A stretch of DNA of 56,537 nt, taken from contig JAHQXB010000082.1 in NCBI GenBank assembly GCA_029856435.1, positions 1 to 56,537 on the forward strand, in the 5' to 3' direction. This DNA comes from Candidatus Jordarchaeia archaeon. GTDB lineage: Archaea > Asgardarchaeota > Jordiarchaeia > Jordiarchaeales > Jordiarchaeaceae. Shown piece after piece: positions 46,877 to 56,111 of this stretch. Positions within the stretch are counted from its first letter, which is position 1. Each line of letters starts with the position of its first letter. A program made the position numbers and the translations under genes. A model generated the notes under the pieces. It searched no databases. It saw only the letters and a program-made list of their open reading frames with translations, and was not told the DNA's origin.

Positions 46877-47923
46877 TTATTGTTCGGTTCGGAGTATTAT
46901 TTTGTTCTGCCTGAGGTGAGTGAAGTAGTCTATGTATTCTTTGTTTTCCTTGAAACTTTTAACTGGAGTTGAGTTTTTGCGCTTGTCCTGTATTTTTTTG
47001 TTTACTTTAAAGCTGAGGGCTGCGCTGGAACCGGAGCCATAGGAAATAGCTAGTATTCTTTGTCCTGGTTCCGCTTGGTCTAGAATTGCGGATAATCCTA
47101 TGAGGATGGATGCTGAGCCCGTGTCACCGAAGTTTTCCAGAGTCATGCCGGCTTTGAGCTGTTCTGGTGTGAATCCCAAGATTTTTGAGGCCTCAGATAT
47201 CAGTCTGCTTTCTTGTTGTTGGAGCACCACGTGGTTGAAGCTTTGCGCTGTGTCTCCCAGTTTTTCGAAAAGTCCCCTCGCACTTTTTACCACATGTTCC
47301 ACGTATCCATATTTTCTTATGAATCCCGTATCTCCGAATAGGGGGTATTTTGATTCAACATTTCTCCATTTATCGGCGAAGCCTGTTGTGTAGAAAAAAC
47401 TGTTCTCGTACTCGGCTATCACTCCGTTGCAGCTTATTATACAGGCAGCTGCTCCAGAACCAGCGGTATATTCAAAACTGGTTCCAGGCGCTCCCACAAG
47501 GATGTCGCTTCCTACAACCAAAATGTTTTCCAGTCTTTCTGATTTTATGGCGTCCAAGCCCGCTTGCAACGCGTCTGTACCTGCTCTGGTTGAAGCGCCA
47601 AAGTCTCTTGCTTCAGCGTTTTCCGGCAGGCCCAGAGCGTTTGCTAGGGGAGCAGCCAAAGAGGCTTCAATGTATGGGCTGGATACAGTTCCCAGATATA
47701 ATGCATTTATGTTGCTAGGTTTTATGTCTGCGTGTTTTATAGCGTTTCTACAAGCGTTGTAGGCTAGTGTCAATACGTTTTCATCAAAATAGGCTACAGC
47801 CTTTTCTCCGGAGGGCTGGGTGTCCTCTTTCCAGGCGATTGCAATTTCCTTAAGTTTTAATCTGTGTAAGGGAATGTAAACTCCGTATCCGCTTATTCCC
47901 AACAATTTTTTGTACCATCCCAC
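46877..47923 (-). CDS. HMG-CoA synthase-like protein lacking the catalytic residues
   Basis: 348 residues with the HMG-CoA synthase/ketosynthase III fold throughout. However, all three catalytic positions appear changed: the Glu of GSESPPY is Val80 (YLGTVSSPY), the nucleophilic Cys of FACKAGT is Thr112 (FGASTRAGT), and the His of VVFHQPN is Gln235 (VVLQQQE); the Asn near the end is Asp267 (NFGDTGSAS). The alignment is by eye. The protein is unlikely to make HMG-CoA by the known mechanism; it may be a structural or differently acting member of the complex. A C-terminal Lys-rich extension follows residue 308. Start GTG. Confidence 0.85.
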   Translation of the reverse strand: MGWYKKLLGISGYGVYIPLHRLKLKEIAIAWKEDTQPSGEKAVAYFDENVLTLAYNACRNAIKHADIKPSNINALYLGTVSSPYIEASLAAPLANALGLPENAEARDFGASTRAGTDALQAGLDAIKSERLENILVVGSDILVGAPGTSFEYTAGSGAAACIISCNGVIAEYENSFFYTTGFADKWRNVESKYPLFGDTGFIRKYGYVEHVVKSARGLFEKLGDTAQSFNHVVLQQQESRLISEASKILGFTPEQLKAGMTLENFGDTGSASILIGLSAILDQAEPGQRILAISYGSGSSAALSFKVNKKIQDKRKNSTPVKSFKENKEYIDYFTHLRQNKIILRTEQ

Positions 47924-48020
47924 GTTTTTGTGATACTAATTATCATAAGGATATCGGTTGGCTGGTTTAAAAACGCTTCTGCAATCTTCTAAAAAGGGGG
48001 GCCTTTTTGGTTTTGGTAGT

Positions 48021-48734
<714 letters not shown>

Positions 48735-48770
48735 TTATTCTGATACTATTAACTTATAGTTTTTTTGGGT

Positions 48771-49694
48771 TCAGCACTCTATTGTTGTGTTGGCGGGAAA
48801 ATGTTTTGCCACATTTTTGCCCCACTCAACCCCTAGACTGGTGGCTACTGGGTCACATTTTGTTCTCAACAAGAAAAAAATGTCCATGGGGTGTTTCACG
48901 TTATGTCCGGTCATTGTTTCAAAGTAGCCCATTCCCTTAGCTATGATCAAGTGGGAATTGTTGTAGAAGTTTAGGAAGAGCTCTGAACACTCATTTAATA
49001 TTAAACCCACGCTGTCTGTGCCTATGGTTATTACGCGGTCGGCCACCCCCATCATGTCTACTGCTTTGGCATCTTCGAGGGTGGCATCATTCAAAACTGG
49101 CTTCTCCTTAACCCCCACTGTAACGTCTGCTCCCATCTTTTTTAACTCCCTTACAAGCAGAACATCTAATGCTATTTCGCCGGCATTATCTGTTAAATAC
49201 AAAACTCTTATTCCCGGTTTAATCTTTTGGAACAATGCGGGTATGTCGTCGATGACTAGTTCCTCCTCCGCCTTCTCCATAAGTTTGGATATTTCTTCCA
49301 AGTTAAATTGGTGCCCTAAAACATCAAACTCTATTATGTTTCCAACAATTGCTGCGATGCAGGCGGTTCTAAACCTCTTATATGCATCATTTTCTTTGTC
49401 GATGATTTTTTCGAGGTCGGAGCGTAGTTCTAATGCTATTTTATTGGATTTTATCTTCTCCCTCTGGTAGGGGTCTGGGCAACCAGTTACCTTTTTTATC
49501 ACACGGTCTCTATATGTGCCCGAATAAGCTGGGACTAGGTGCATGGGGTGATTCTGCTCATTTATTATCCTGTTAATTACCTGTAATACTTCCTTCATTG
49601 CCTTTAACTGAACATCGGGGTCATTTGTTGAGTATTGTATTTCTCGGTAACCACGATTGAGAAGGCAAAGGATACAAACTGGTTTGATGTTCAT
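48771..49694 (-). CDS. DUF89 metal-dependent phosphatase family protein
   Basis: 307 residues. DUF89/ARMT1-like features: IKPVCILCLLNRGY at the N-terminus, the metal-site Asp in YLTDNAGEIALDVLL, VGVKEKPVLNDATLEDA and the late NNSHLIIAKGMGYFET. DUF89 proteins are metal-dependent phosphatases, several acting as 'damage-control' enzymes on sugar phosphates. It lies near tpiA on the same strand (60-base gap), which suits a role in sugar-phosphate housekeeping. Confidence 0.9.
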   Translation of the reverse strand: MNIKPVCILCLLNRGYREIQYSTNDPDVQLKAMKEVLQVINRIINEQNHPMHLVPAYSGTYRDRVIKKVTGCPDPYQREKIKSNKIALELRSDLEKIIDKENDAYKRFRTACIAAIVGNIIEFDVLGHQFNLEEISKLMEKAEEELVIDDIPALFQKIKPGIRVLYLTDNAGEIALDVLLVRELKKMGADVTVGVKEKPVLNDATLEDAKAVDMMGVADRVITIGTDSVGLILNECSELFLNFYNNSHLIIAKGMGYFETMTGHNVKHPMDIFFLLRTKCDPVATSLGVEWGKNVAKHFPANTTIEC

Positions 49695-49792
49695 TACTCT
49701 TACCTCTTTAAACTTGAAAAAATAGAGGAAGGATAGACTTCTTGGGATTAAAATTTTTATACATAGGTTTGGCTTATAAGTAAGGGGAAAAC

Positions 49793-50932
49793 TTACATCG
49801 TTTCTATTGGAAGCTTGTTTAAGACTTGGTTGCCTCCCTCCGTTATTAGTATGGTGTCTTCAATTCTTACTCCACCAAATTCGGGTATGTAAACTGCTGG
49901 TTCAAGATTTAGAATTAGTCCCTCTTTTATTTTCTCCGAATTGTTTAACGAAACTATGGGGGGTTCACGCTGCTCTAAACCTATTCCGTGCCCAATGGGA
50001 TGTATGAAGAATGGCTCATAGCCCTTTTCCTTTATCGCTCTCCTGGCAACCGCGTCTAGTTGACCTAGAGGAACATCCGGTTTGGCGTATTGCAACGCGT
50101 TATTAAGAGCTTGTTTTACGGCTTCAAATATTTCTTTGTGTTTTTTGTGGGGGCTACCTGTAAATATGGTTCTTGTGACATTTGCGCAGTATTCATTATA
50201 GGAGGCGGATACATTTATTAGAACTAATTCATTTTCTTCAATCTTTTTGTTTCCCGCGATTGCATAGGGATAAGCGGATTTGGCTCCCGATACTACCACG
50301 CTCTCTGAGTGGGCTCTCTGGGAACCTGCTCTGCGTAGGGCACTCTCCACCTCTACAGCAACTTGTATCTCTGTTGTTCCGGGGCTGATGATTTCTATTG
50401 CGGTTCTTAAACCCTTCTCGGCGATTTCTATGGCCTTCTGAATATTTTCTATTTCGGTGATGTCTTTGTACATCCGCATTTCCCAGACATTTTTGGAGAC
50501 ATCTTTGAAGCCTACCTTAGGCAATTTTTTCTTAAGACTCTCAAATGTGAGAACCGGGAGCTGGGAGAGTTCAATACCAATTACCTTCTCGCTGAGACCC
50601 TTTTCATCAATGATTGCGCTTATCGAATCAATAACGCTGTCCACCCTCTCGTTTTTATCATCTATCTTGAGAGGGAAGGGATAATAGCATCGGACATCAT
50701 TAATCCATGAACTCTCAGCCGCTCTATCCAATTCTATGCGTGAAACAGTGAGCGTAACATCATTTTCTCCTGAAAATATGACTGCGCTGGGAATATCCCA
50801 TGAATGACTACAAAACCCGGTAAGGTAGTAAATGTTTTTAGGGTTCAATAATAGTAGAGCGTCTACCTCTTCGCTCACAAGTATCCTCTTAGCCTTATCA
50901 AAACGAGTGGAGTAAACCCTCATTGTTGCCAC
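49793..50932 (-). CDS. M24 (pita-bread) Xaa-Pro peptidase-like protein with altered metal ligands
   Basis: 379 residues with the N-terminal creatinase-like domain (about 1-150) and a C-terminal M24 domain. Of the five metal ligands, His315 (PIGHGIGLEQ), Glu344 (LNLEPAVYIPEFGG) and Glu358 (VRIEDT) are present, but the two Asp of the D-x-G...D-x-T-R-T motif are Asn240 and Asn251 (LINVSASYNEYCANVTRT). Creatinase shows that M24-fold enzymes can work without metal, so this may be a metal-free hydrolase or an inactive relative. Confidence 0.85.
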   Translation of the reverse strand: MATMRVYSTRFDKAKRILVSEEVDALLLLNPKNIYYLTGFCSHSWDIPSAVIFSGENDVTLTVSRIELDRAAESSWINDVRCYYPFPLKIDDKNERVDSVIDSISAIIDEKGLSEKVIGIELSQLPVLTFESLKKKLPKVGFKDVSKNVWEMRMYKDITEIENIQKAIEIAEKGLRTAIEIISPGTTEIQVAVEVESALRRAGSQRAHSESVVVSGAKSAYPYAIAGNKKIEENELVLINVSASYNEYCANVTRTIFTGSPHKKHKEIFEAVKQALNNALQYAKPDVPLGQLDAVARRAIKEKGYEPFFIHPIGHGIGLEQREPPIVSLNNSEKIKEGLILNLEPAVYIPEFGGVRIEDTILITEGGNQVLNKLPIETM

Positions 50933-51214
50933 CGAAACACCAAGTTTATTTTTTAACCAACAGATAAACTGTAAATAACGTTCAAAAACCTTACGGCTAA
51001 TACTCGAAAATTTTCACTAAAAATGCGGTCCACCAGTAAAAATTGTGGGTAAACGCTGAGTCCAAATAACATTTTAATAAAAAAGGTTTAAAATATAATA
51101 CTACAAAAAGTAACCCGTTATAGGTGCTTGGAGTGCGACCAAAACAGTTTAGGAAATCCTAAATTTATTGTTAAAAATTTGCTAATCAATTCCATATATT
51201 CAGTTTGAATTTTG

Positions 51215-51754
51215 ATGGAGGGAACCCAAATAGGCAAAACAGTGGTATTAACTGTAAAAATCTCTGAGGAATTATTGGAGGAACTGAATAAAAAGGTTGA
51301 GAGAGGTAAGCGGTCCGAATTTATTAAGGAGGCAATAATAGAAAAACTGAGGCAAACACCAAACAGTGAAGAGGCGGATTTGAAGGAGGAAATAGAACAA
51401 CTTAAATCTAGAGTTATAAAACTGGAAAGAGTAATAAAAAGGGAAGAACCAAACATCCACAATGAATTGTACAAAGAGGACCTAAAACAGCTCCTCAACC
51501 ACATTTGCAATGACGAAACAGATAGGCTGATAATCAATTACCTCGTAGAGTCTGGAGGCGTTACCACCAAAGAGCTTGAATCAGTAACCAGCCTTAAGCG
51601 GAGACAGATCCTCACCAGAATTAAAGGCATGGCGAGCAGAACAGAAGAAAAGTTTGGGAAGAGAATTATTCAGTTTAAGCGCACCAAGAACGAGGGAAAA
51701 AGACAAGCTTGGTGGATTGAACCAAACCAAGCCAAAGGTAACCAAAATATCTAA
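51215..51754 (+). CDS. Ribbon-helix-helix regulator with coiled coil and C-terminal winged helix
   Basis: 179 residues. N-terminal ribbon-helix-helix (CopG-like) domain: VVLTVKISEELLEELNKKVE with GKRSEFIKEAI; a charged coiled coil (about 50-90); then a winged-helix-like tail containing IINYLVESGGVTTKELESVT and an Arg/Lys-rich end. Likely a DNA-binding regulator. It lies 47 bases before tRNA-Arg(CCG) and argS on the same strand, so it could be co-transcribed with them or regulate locally. No ribosome-binding site precedes the ATG; the mRNA may be leaderless. Confidence 0.75.
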   Translation: MEGTQIGKTVVLTVKISEELLEELNKKVERGKRSEFIKEAIIEKLRQTPNSEEADLKEEIEQLKSRVIKLERVIKREEPNIHNELYKEDLKQLLNHICNDETDRLIINYLVESGGVTTKELESVTSLKRRQILTRIKGMASRTEEKFGKRIIQFKRTKNEGKRQAWWIEPNQAKGNQNI

Positions 51755-51801
51755 AAATCACCAATCAAGTCATACAATACTTGGAGACGTACCGAAAACG
51801 C

Positions 51802-51923
51802 GGGCCTGTAGTCTAGTGGATAGGGCGCCGGCCTCCGGAGTTTCCAAGAAATGGAGTCAGCCGGATACCAAGGGTTCAAAAATGTATTCCCTCTGGACTA
51901 TATTGAAACTCCCTTCAGGCCCG
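51802..51923 (+). tRNA. tRNA-Arg(CCG) with two introns
   Basis: A 122-base gene whose mature product is a normal cloverleaf of 73 bases. Acceptor GGGCCTG/CAGGCCC (7 bp, discriminator G), D-stem GTCT/GGGC, anticodon arm CCGGC-CTCCGGA-GCCGG (anticodon CCG), T-arm AAGGG-TTCAAAT-CCCTT; CCA is not encoded. Intron 1 (51839-51858, 20 bases) is at the canonical 37/38 site with a full BHB: CTCC/GGAG core, bulges GGA and TCA, inner GTTTC/GAAAT. Intron 2 (51881-51909, 29 bases) lies in the T-loop between 59 and 60: TTCA/TGAA core, bulges AAA and ACT, inner ATGTA/TATAT. Removing both restores TTCAAAT. T-rich CTTTTCT follows. Confidence 0.92.
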
Positions 51924-52026
51924 CTTTTCTCCAACATCTCGGGAGAATTTATAAAAACATGATTGAATGTTTTCCGTCTTGAAAATTAACTGATTAATTA
52001 TGGGATATTTGAAGTGGGTAGATTTT

Positions 52027-53922
52027 ATGCTCACAGAAGTGATAGAAAAAATCGTCGATGCTACGTATGATAGCCTTACACTATTGGGAGTTAAGGATAT
52101 TCCCAAAAAAGAAATCACGTTAAGCATAAGTCAACCTCCAGATCCCAAACTGGGAAACCTTTCATCCACAATAGCCTTCCGCGTTTCGAAAAGCCTCAAA
52201 AGTAAACCAATAGAAACCGCCCAGCAGTTAGTGGAAAAGCTGAAGGCGACAAAACTGCCCCTTGTTGGAAAAATAGAAGCTGCGCCCCCCGGCTACGTTA
52301 ACTTTTACTTCGACGATTCAGAACTCACAAAAACAGTAATAGACAGAGTATTTGCGGAGGGAGAAAACTATGGCAAATTACAGTTAGGGAAGGGAGAAAA
52401 AGTCTTAGTTGAACACACTGCTGTCAACCCCACCAAACCCCTACACATTGGCCACTTAAGAAACGCTGTCTTGGGCGATGTGGTTGCAAATCTATACAGG
52501 AACTGTGGGTGGAACGTAGAAGTCCAGAACTTCATTGATGATTTGGGAAGACAGGTTGGTGTACTGGTCTGGGCCTTTCTTAACAACATACACCTAGAAG
52601 TTCCAAGAGAGAAGGACACCAAACTAGACTTTTGGTATGGACTCATATATGCAAAAGCCGCCCAACTCTTAAAAGAAAAACCGGAACTAGAAAAGGAAGT
52701 AGACGAAGTAATGCGCAGCATGGAAACGGGGAACAACGAGATTGCCGATTTCAGCAGACACCTCTCAGAAATGTGCGTTGAATCAAACCTAGAAACAACA
52801 ACCAGAGCAAACATAGGATATAACCTACTGGTCTGGGAGAGCGACATTGCAAGGTCCAAAATATGGGAGGAAACCCTCAAAAAACTAGAAAAATCCGAAA
52901 ACTTCGTATGGGAAACAGAAGGAGAATACAAAGGCTGCTTTGTGGCAAAGTTCAGCAGAATGGAAGAATTCAAAGACAAGAAAAACCCAGACAAAGTGAT
53001 AATACGCTCCACTGGAGTACCCACCTACATAGCCCACGACATAGCCTACCAACTATGGAAATTTGGAAAACTAGAAACAAAAATGAAGTACCGCCCATGG
53101 AACACCCAATTCAACAAACAAATACTATGGACCACCGCCCCCACCCTAAGCAAAGATAGCGACGAATTTGCCAAGGCAAAAAAGGTAATCAACGTAATAG
53201 GATACGAGCAAGAATACCTGCAGCAAGCCCTCAAATCCAGCATTAAACTCCTCGGCTACCAAGAGGAAGCCGAAAACTCCATTCATCTCTCCTACAAACA
53301 CGTAAAACTAGCCGGCGAAAGATTTTCAGGAAGAGAAGGTAACTGGGTAGGATACCACGCAGACGCAGTAATCAACCAAACATTCATCCGAGCATACCTA
53401 CAAGTAAGCAAAAACCTACCAGACATTCCCGAACTTGAAAAAAGAGAATTAGCCGAAATAATAGCAGTAGGAGCAGTCAGATTCTGGCTGATAAAATTCA
53501 GCACCGAACAAACCATAATATTCGACTTCGACAAAGTAACAAACTTCGACGGAGAAACAGGACCCTACATACAATACGCAGTAGTCAGAGCCCGCAGCAT
53601 ACTAGAAAAAGCCGACAAAAAGCCCACACCAAAAATAAAACCCGAAAAACTAAGCGACGAAAAAGAAAAAACCCTAATACAACACATACTCCTATTCCCA
53701 CAAACAGTAAAAACAGCAACCGAACAACTAAAACCCCACATACTAGCAGAATACACCTACCAACTCGCCCTCAAATTCAGCAAATTCTACGAATCCCAAC
53801 CAGTTCTCACCGCACAAGACGAAGAAACAAAAAAAGCCCGACTCGCCCTAGTCCACGCAACAAAACAAACACTAGAAAACGCCCTAAACATACTAGGAAT
53901 ACAAATACCCTCAAAAATGTAA
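52027..53922 (+). CDS. argS: Arginyl-tRNA synthetase
   Basis: About 631 residues from ATG 52027; the frame opens at 52000 but the later ATG has a purine-rich GAAGTGGG upstream and starts conserved sequence. ArgS-specific N-terminal domain (1-110), then HTAVNPTKPLHIGHLRNAVL (HIGH), the KMSKS-equivalent FSGREGNWVG near 445, and the helical anticodon-binding domain ending in ALNILGIQIPSK. Charges tRNA-Arg in the cytoplasm. A tRNA-Arg gene lies on each side. The 3' half is strongly A+C-rich in codon choice. Confidence 0.97.
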   Translation: MLTEVIEKIVDATYDSLTLLGVKDIPKKEITLSISQPPDPKLGNLSSTIAFRVSKSLKSKPIETAQQLVEKLKATKLPLVGKIEAAPPGYVNFYFDDSELTKTVIDRVFAEGENYGKLQLGKGEKVLVEHTAVNPTKPLHIGHLRNAVLGDVVANLYRNCGWNVEVQNFIDDLGRQVGVLVWAFLNNIHLEVPREKDTKLDFWYGLIYAKAAQLLKEKPELEKEVDEVMRSMETGNNEIADFSRHLSEMCVESNLETTTRANIGYNLLVWESDIARSKIWEETLKKLEKSENFVWETEGEYKGCFVAKFSRMEEFKDKKNPDKVIIRSTGVPTYIAHDIAYQLWKFGKLETKMKYRPWNTQFNKQILWTTAPTLSKDSDEFAKAKKVINVIGYEQEYLQQALKSSIKLLGYQEEAENSIHLSYKHVKLAGERFSGREGNWVGYHADAVINQTFIRAYLQVSKNLPDIPELEKRELAEIIAVGAVRFWLIKFSTEQTIIFDFDKVTNFDGETGPYIQYAVVRARSILEKADKKPTPKIKPEKLSDEKEKTLIQHILLFPQTVKTATEQLKPHILAEYTYQLALKFSKFYESQPVLTAQDEETKKARLALVHATKQTLENALNILGIQIPSKM

Positions 53923-54021
53923 ACAACAAAAAAGACTCCTTCTATTTTTATGAAATTAAATATGTGGCATCCACAAAATTGAAACCAGTGCTTTTCTGGC
54001 AATTGCTAAAAGAAGCTGTGG

Positions 54022-54166
54022 CGGGGCCCACGGGATTTGAAGTCGCGAATCCACCCTGGGTAAGGATAGATTTCCCGCGATCACAGGCTCCGCAGGCATA
54101 CGCACCAGACAATTATGGTTCTGCGCCCTTTCAGGTACCCATATATCCTGACTAGGCCAGGGCCCC
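54022..54166 (-). tRNA. tRNA-Arg(GCG) with three introns
   Basis: A 145-base gene on the minus strand that yields a 75-base mature tRNA. Acceptor GGGGCCC/GGGCCCC, D-stem GCCT/GGGC, anticodon arm CAGGC-CTGCGGA-GCCTG (anticodon GCG), T-arm GCGGG-TTCAAAT-CCCGT, discriminator G. Intron 1 (54130-54144, 15 bases) is in the D-loop near 20a/21, with CAGG/CCTG and a relaxed motif. Intron 2 (54098-54120, 23 bases) at 29/30 has a full BHB: GCGC/GCGT core, bulges AGA and ATG, inner ACCA/TGGT. Intron 3 (54042-54073, 32 bases) at 53/54: CGCG/CGCG core, bulges GGA and ACT, inner AATC/GATT. A TATA-like AAGTTTAATATATT precedes it. There is no anticodon-loop intron. Confidence 0.92.
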
Positions 54167-54306
54167 ACCTAGTGCTAATCGTATTAGGAAGCTGAAATAT
54201 ATTAAACTTTGTGTAAAAAATGTGGGGTTTTTAAGATAACACAAGGAAAATATGTTGATACCCCTTTATGAAACTAATTGTATATTTGCGGAGCGGAAGT
54301 ATTGTT

Positions 54307-54807
54307 ATGCTGCGAAGCCAGCTTGTGGAAAAATTGTTGGAAGACGTGGAGAGAAATAAGGGCAACTGGAGTTCTAAGGGTGTGGCGATACTAGACATTA
54401 ACAACTCCCTTATCGGTTTAAAGGGAGAAGTTCCAAAAGAGTACCTTGACTACTACACCAAGTTTCCCATATCAGAAATGCACGAGGGGGATAGCATACA
54501 CAATAGGAACAGTTTCTTAATGAGGGTAACGGAAAAAACCGCCGTAGTGGTGGTACTGAGCGACGAGCACTTCGCGAGGCTAGCAGCAATAAACCTCCGG
54601 GGAAGAATCTCTGCCCTCCACGACTTCTATCTATTAGACTTGGATGGCGGGGACAGAGAGAGGTTACTAAGGGGCAAAATTATAAAGGGACAAACCTCAA
54701 TTCTGGATGGTGTGCTGGAAAAAATAAAAACTGGAGAAGTGGCAGCAGACATAGCAATAAACGAGTGGCTGAACACCCTCATAAACAAAATAAAAGCCAC
54801 CACCTAA
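54307..54807 (+). CDS. Roadblock-like domain protein
   Basis: 166 residues from ATG 54307, which has GGAAG seven bases upstream; an ATG at 54268 gives a longer N-terminus without a site. The order helix (RSQLVEKLLEDVERN), strand pair (KGVAILDINNSLIGL), helix, strands (FLMRVTEKTAVVVVLSDEHF) and helix matches a roadblock/LC7-type domain, followed by a C-terminal helical extension. A second-messenger or scaffold role is possible but unproven. Confidence 0.55.
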   Translation: MLRSQLVEKLLEDVERNKGNWSSKGVAILDINNSLIGLKGEVPKEYLDYYTKFPISEMHEGDSIHNRNSFLMRVTEKTAVVVVLSDEHFARLAAINLRGRISALHDFYLLDLDGGDRERLLRGKIIKGQTSILDGVLEKIKTGEVAADIAINEWLNTLINKIKATT

Positions 54808-54953
54808 AAACCAAAAAGTTGCACCCCAAAGCCAGTAGCATCAGACATTTTTCAATTCTCTTTTTCATCATTTCAAAAAATTTTTTAGTGAAAAAAAGCT
54901 GATAAATTCTGGGCTCCTTCTACATTTTTGTTTCAAGCGGCAGGGTAATGATT

Positions 54954-56018
54954 ATGAAGTTAGCATTGGTTTCCCATAGGGCCTTTGAAGAGATGCATGT
55001 TCCCGAGGTTACTAGACCGTGGATGGAAGCATTTGAGAATCCAAGCCGCATAAAGCTTACCCGCGAATACCTCAAAAACTCTGGTCTACTGGAGAACCCG
55101 GACCTGGAACTTTTTGAGTGCAAACCTGCCACCAGAGAAGATATACTTCGGGTGCACAGTCCTTACCTTCTTGACGTGGTCAGTGAATTATCAGGACTAG
55201 GGTACGGTGAAGTTGGTTCCTCAAGCTTTGTAGTCAAGGATACGTTTAATGCTGCCTGCTTGTCGGCTGGCGGAGCCATTCTGGCGGTGCAGCAGGTTCG
55301 CGAGGGAGAGGCGGAGACAGCCTTCGCTCTCATCCGCCCACCGGGGCATCATGCTGGAATAGGGCACTCGGAGGGAATGTGTTACTTTAATAACTGCGCT
55401 GTGGCAGTCAGGTGGCTTCAGGAAAAGGAAAAAGTTAAACGCGTCCTAATATTGGACCTTGATGCGCATGCCTGTGATGGGACGTCCCAAATATTCTATT
55501 CCGACCCCACTGTTTTCTGTTTATCCTTTCACGAGTACGGTATGGAAACAATAGAAAGAGGCTGGCTGGAGGAAATAGGCAGCGGAGAGGGGAAGGGATA
55601 CAATATTAATGTGCCACTGCCCCTGGGGACATGGGGAAAAACCTACCTCTGGGCCTTCGAACAAATCTTTCCCGAAATAATCCGAGACTATAAACCTGAG
55701 TTTTTAGTGGTTTCTTTCGGCTTTGACACACATTACAGCGACCCTGTTGGAAACATGAATCTGCAGGCAGAAGATTACGCCCAACTAACCCGAATAATCC
55801 TCCAGTTAGCAAAAGAAGTTTGCAAAGGAAAAACCACCTTCATACTGGAAGGAGGATACAGCCTCCTAGCCCTGCCCCTAAGCATCGCAGCAGTCATCTC
55901 AACAATACTGGGCACAGAAACAAAATACTATGACAAAATACCCCAACCAGAAAAAATTCCCAAAATAGTAAAAAATGTAACAGAAGAAATCCAAAACCTA
56001 AAGAAACAATACCTCTAA
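54954..56018 (+). CDS. Histone deacetylase-fold enzyme, copy 2
   Basis: 354 residues. Closer to canonical class II HDACs than copy 1: IRPPGHHAGIGHSEGMCYFN (catalytic His-His), LDLDAHACDGTSQIF (zinc ligands), FCLSFHEYG, and SFGFDTHYSDPVGNM (third zinc Asp), with the terminal FILEGGYSLLALP and no signal peptide. Likely substrates are acetyl-lysine or acetylpolyamines; archaeal HDACs may act on Alba or histones. Start ATG 54954 with AGGG upstream. The last third is A+C-rich. Confidence 0.93.
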   Translation: MKLALVSHRAFEEMHVPEVTRPWMEAFENPSRIKLTREYLKNSGLLENPDLELFECKPATREDILRVHSPYLLDVVSELSGLGYGEVGSSSFVVKDTFNAACLSAGGAILAVQQVREGEAETAFALIRPPGHHAGIGHSEGMCYFNNCAVAVRWLQEKEKVKRVLILDLDAHACDGTSQIFYSDPTVFCLSFHEYGMETIERGWLEEIGSGEGKGYNINVPLPLGTWGKTYLWAFEQIFPEIIRDYKPEFLVVSFGFDTHYSDPVGNMNLQAEDYAQLTRIILQLAKEVCKGKTTFILEGGYSLLALPLSIAAVISTILGTETKYYDKIPQPEKIPKIVKNVTEEIQNLKKQYL

Positions 56019-56111
56019 AAATCGGGTGAACTGTGAACAGAGCACCTATTCCAACATATTAATGATAAAGGACATGTGCACTCTAAACAGTGATGAAAAA
56101 TGCATTATAAC

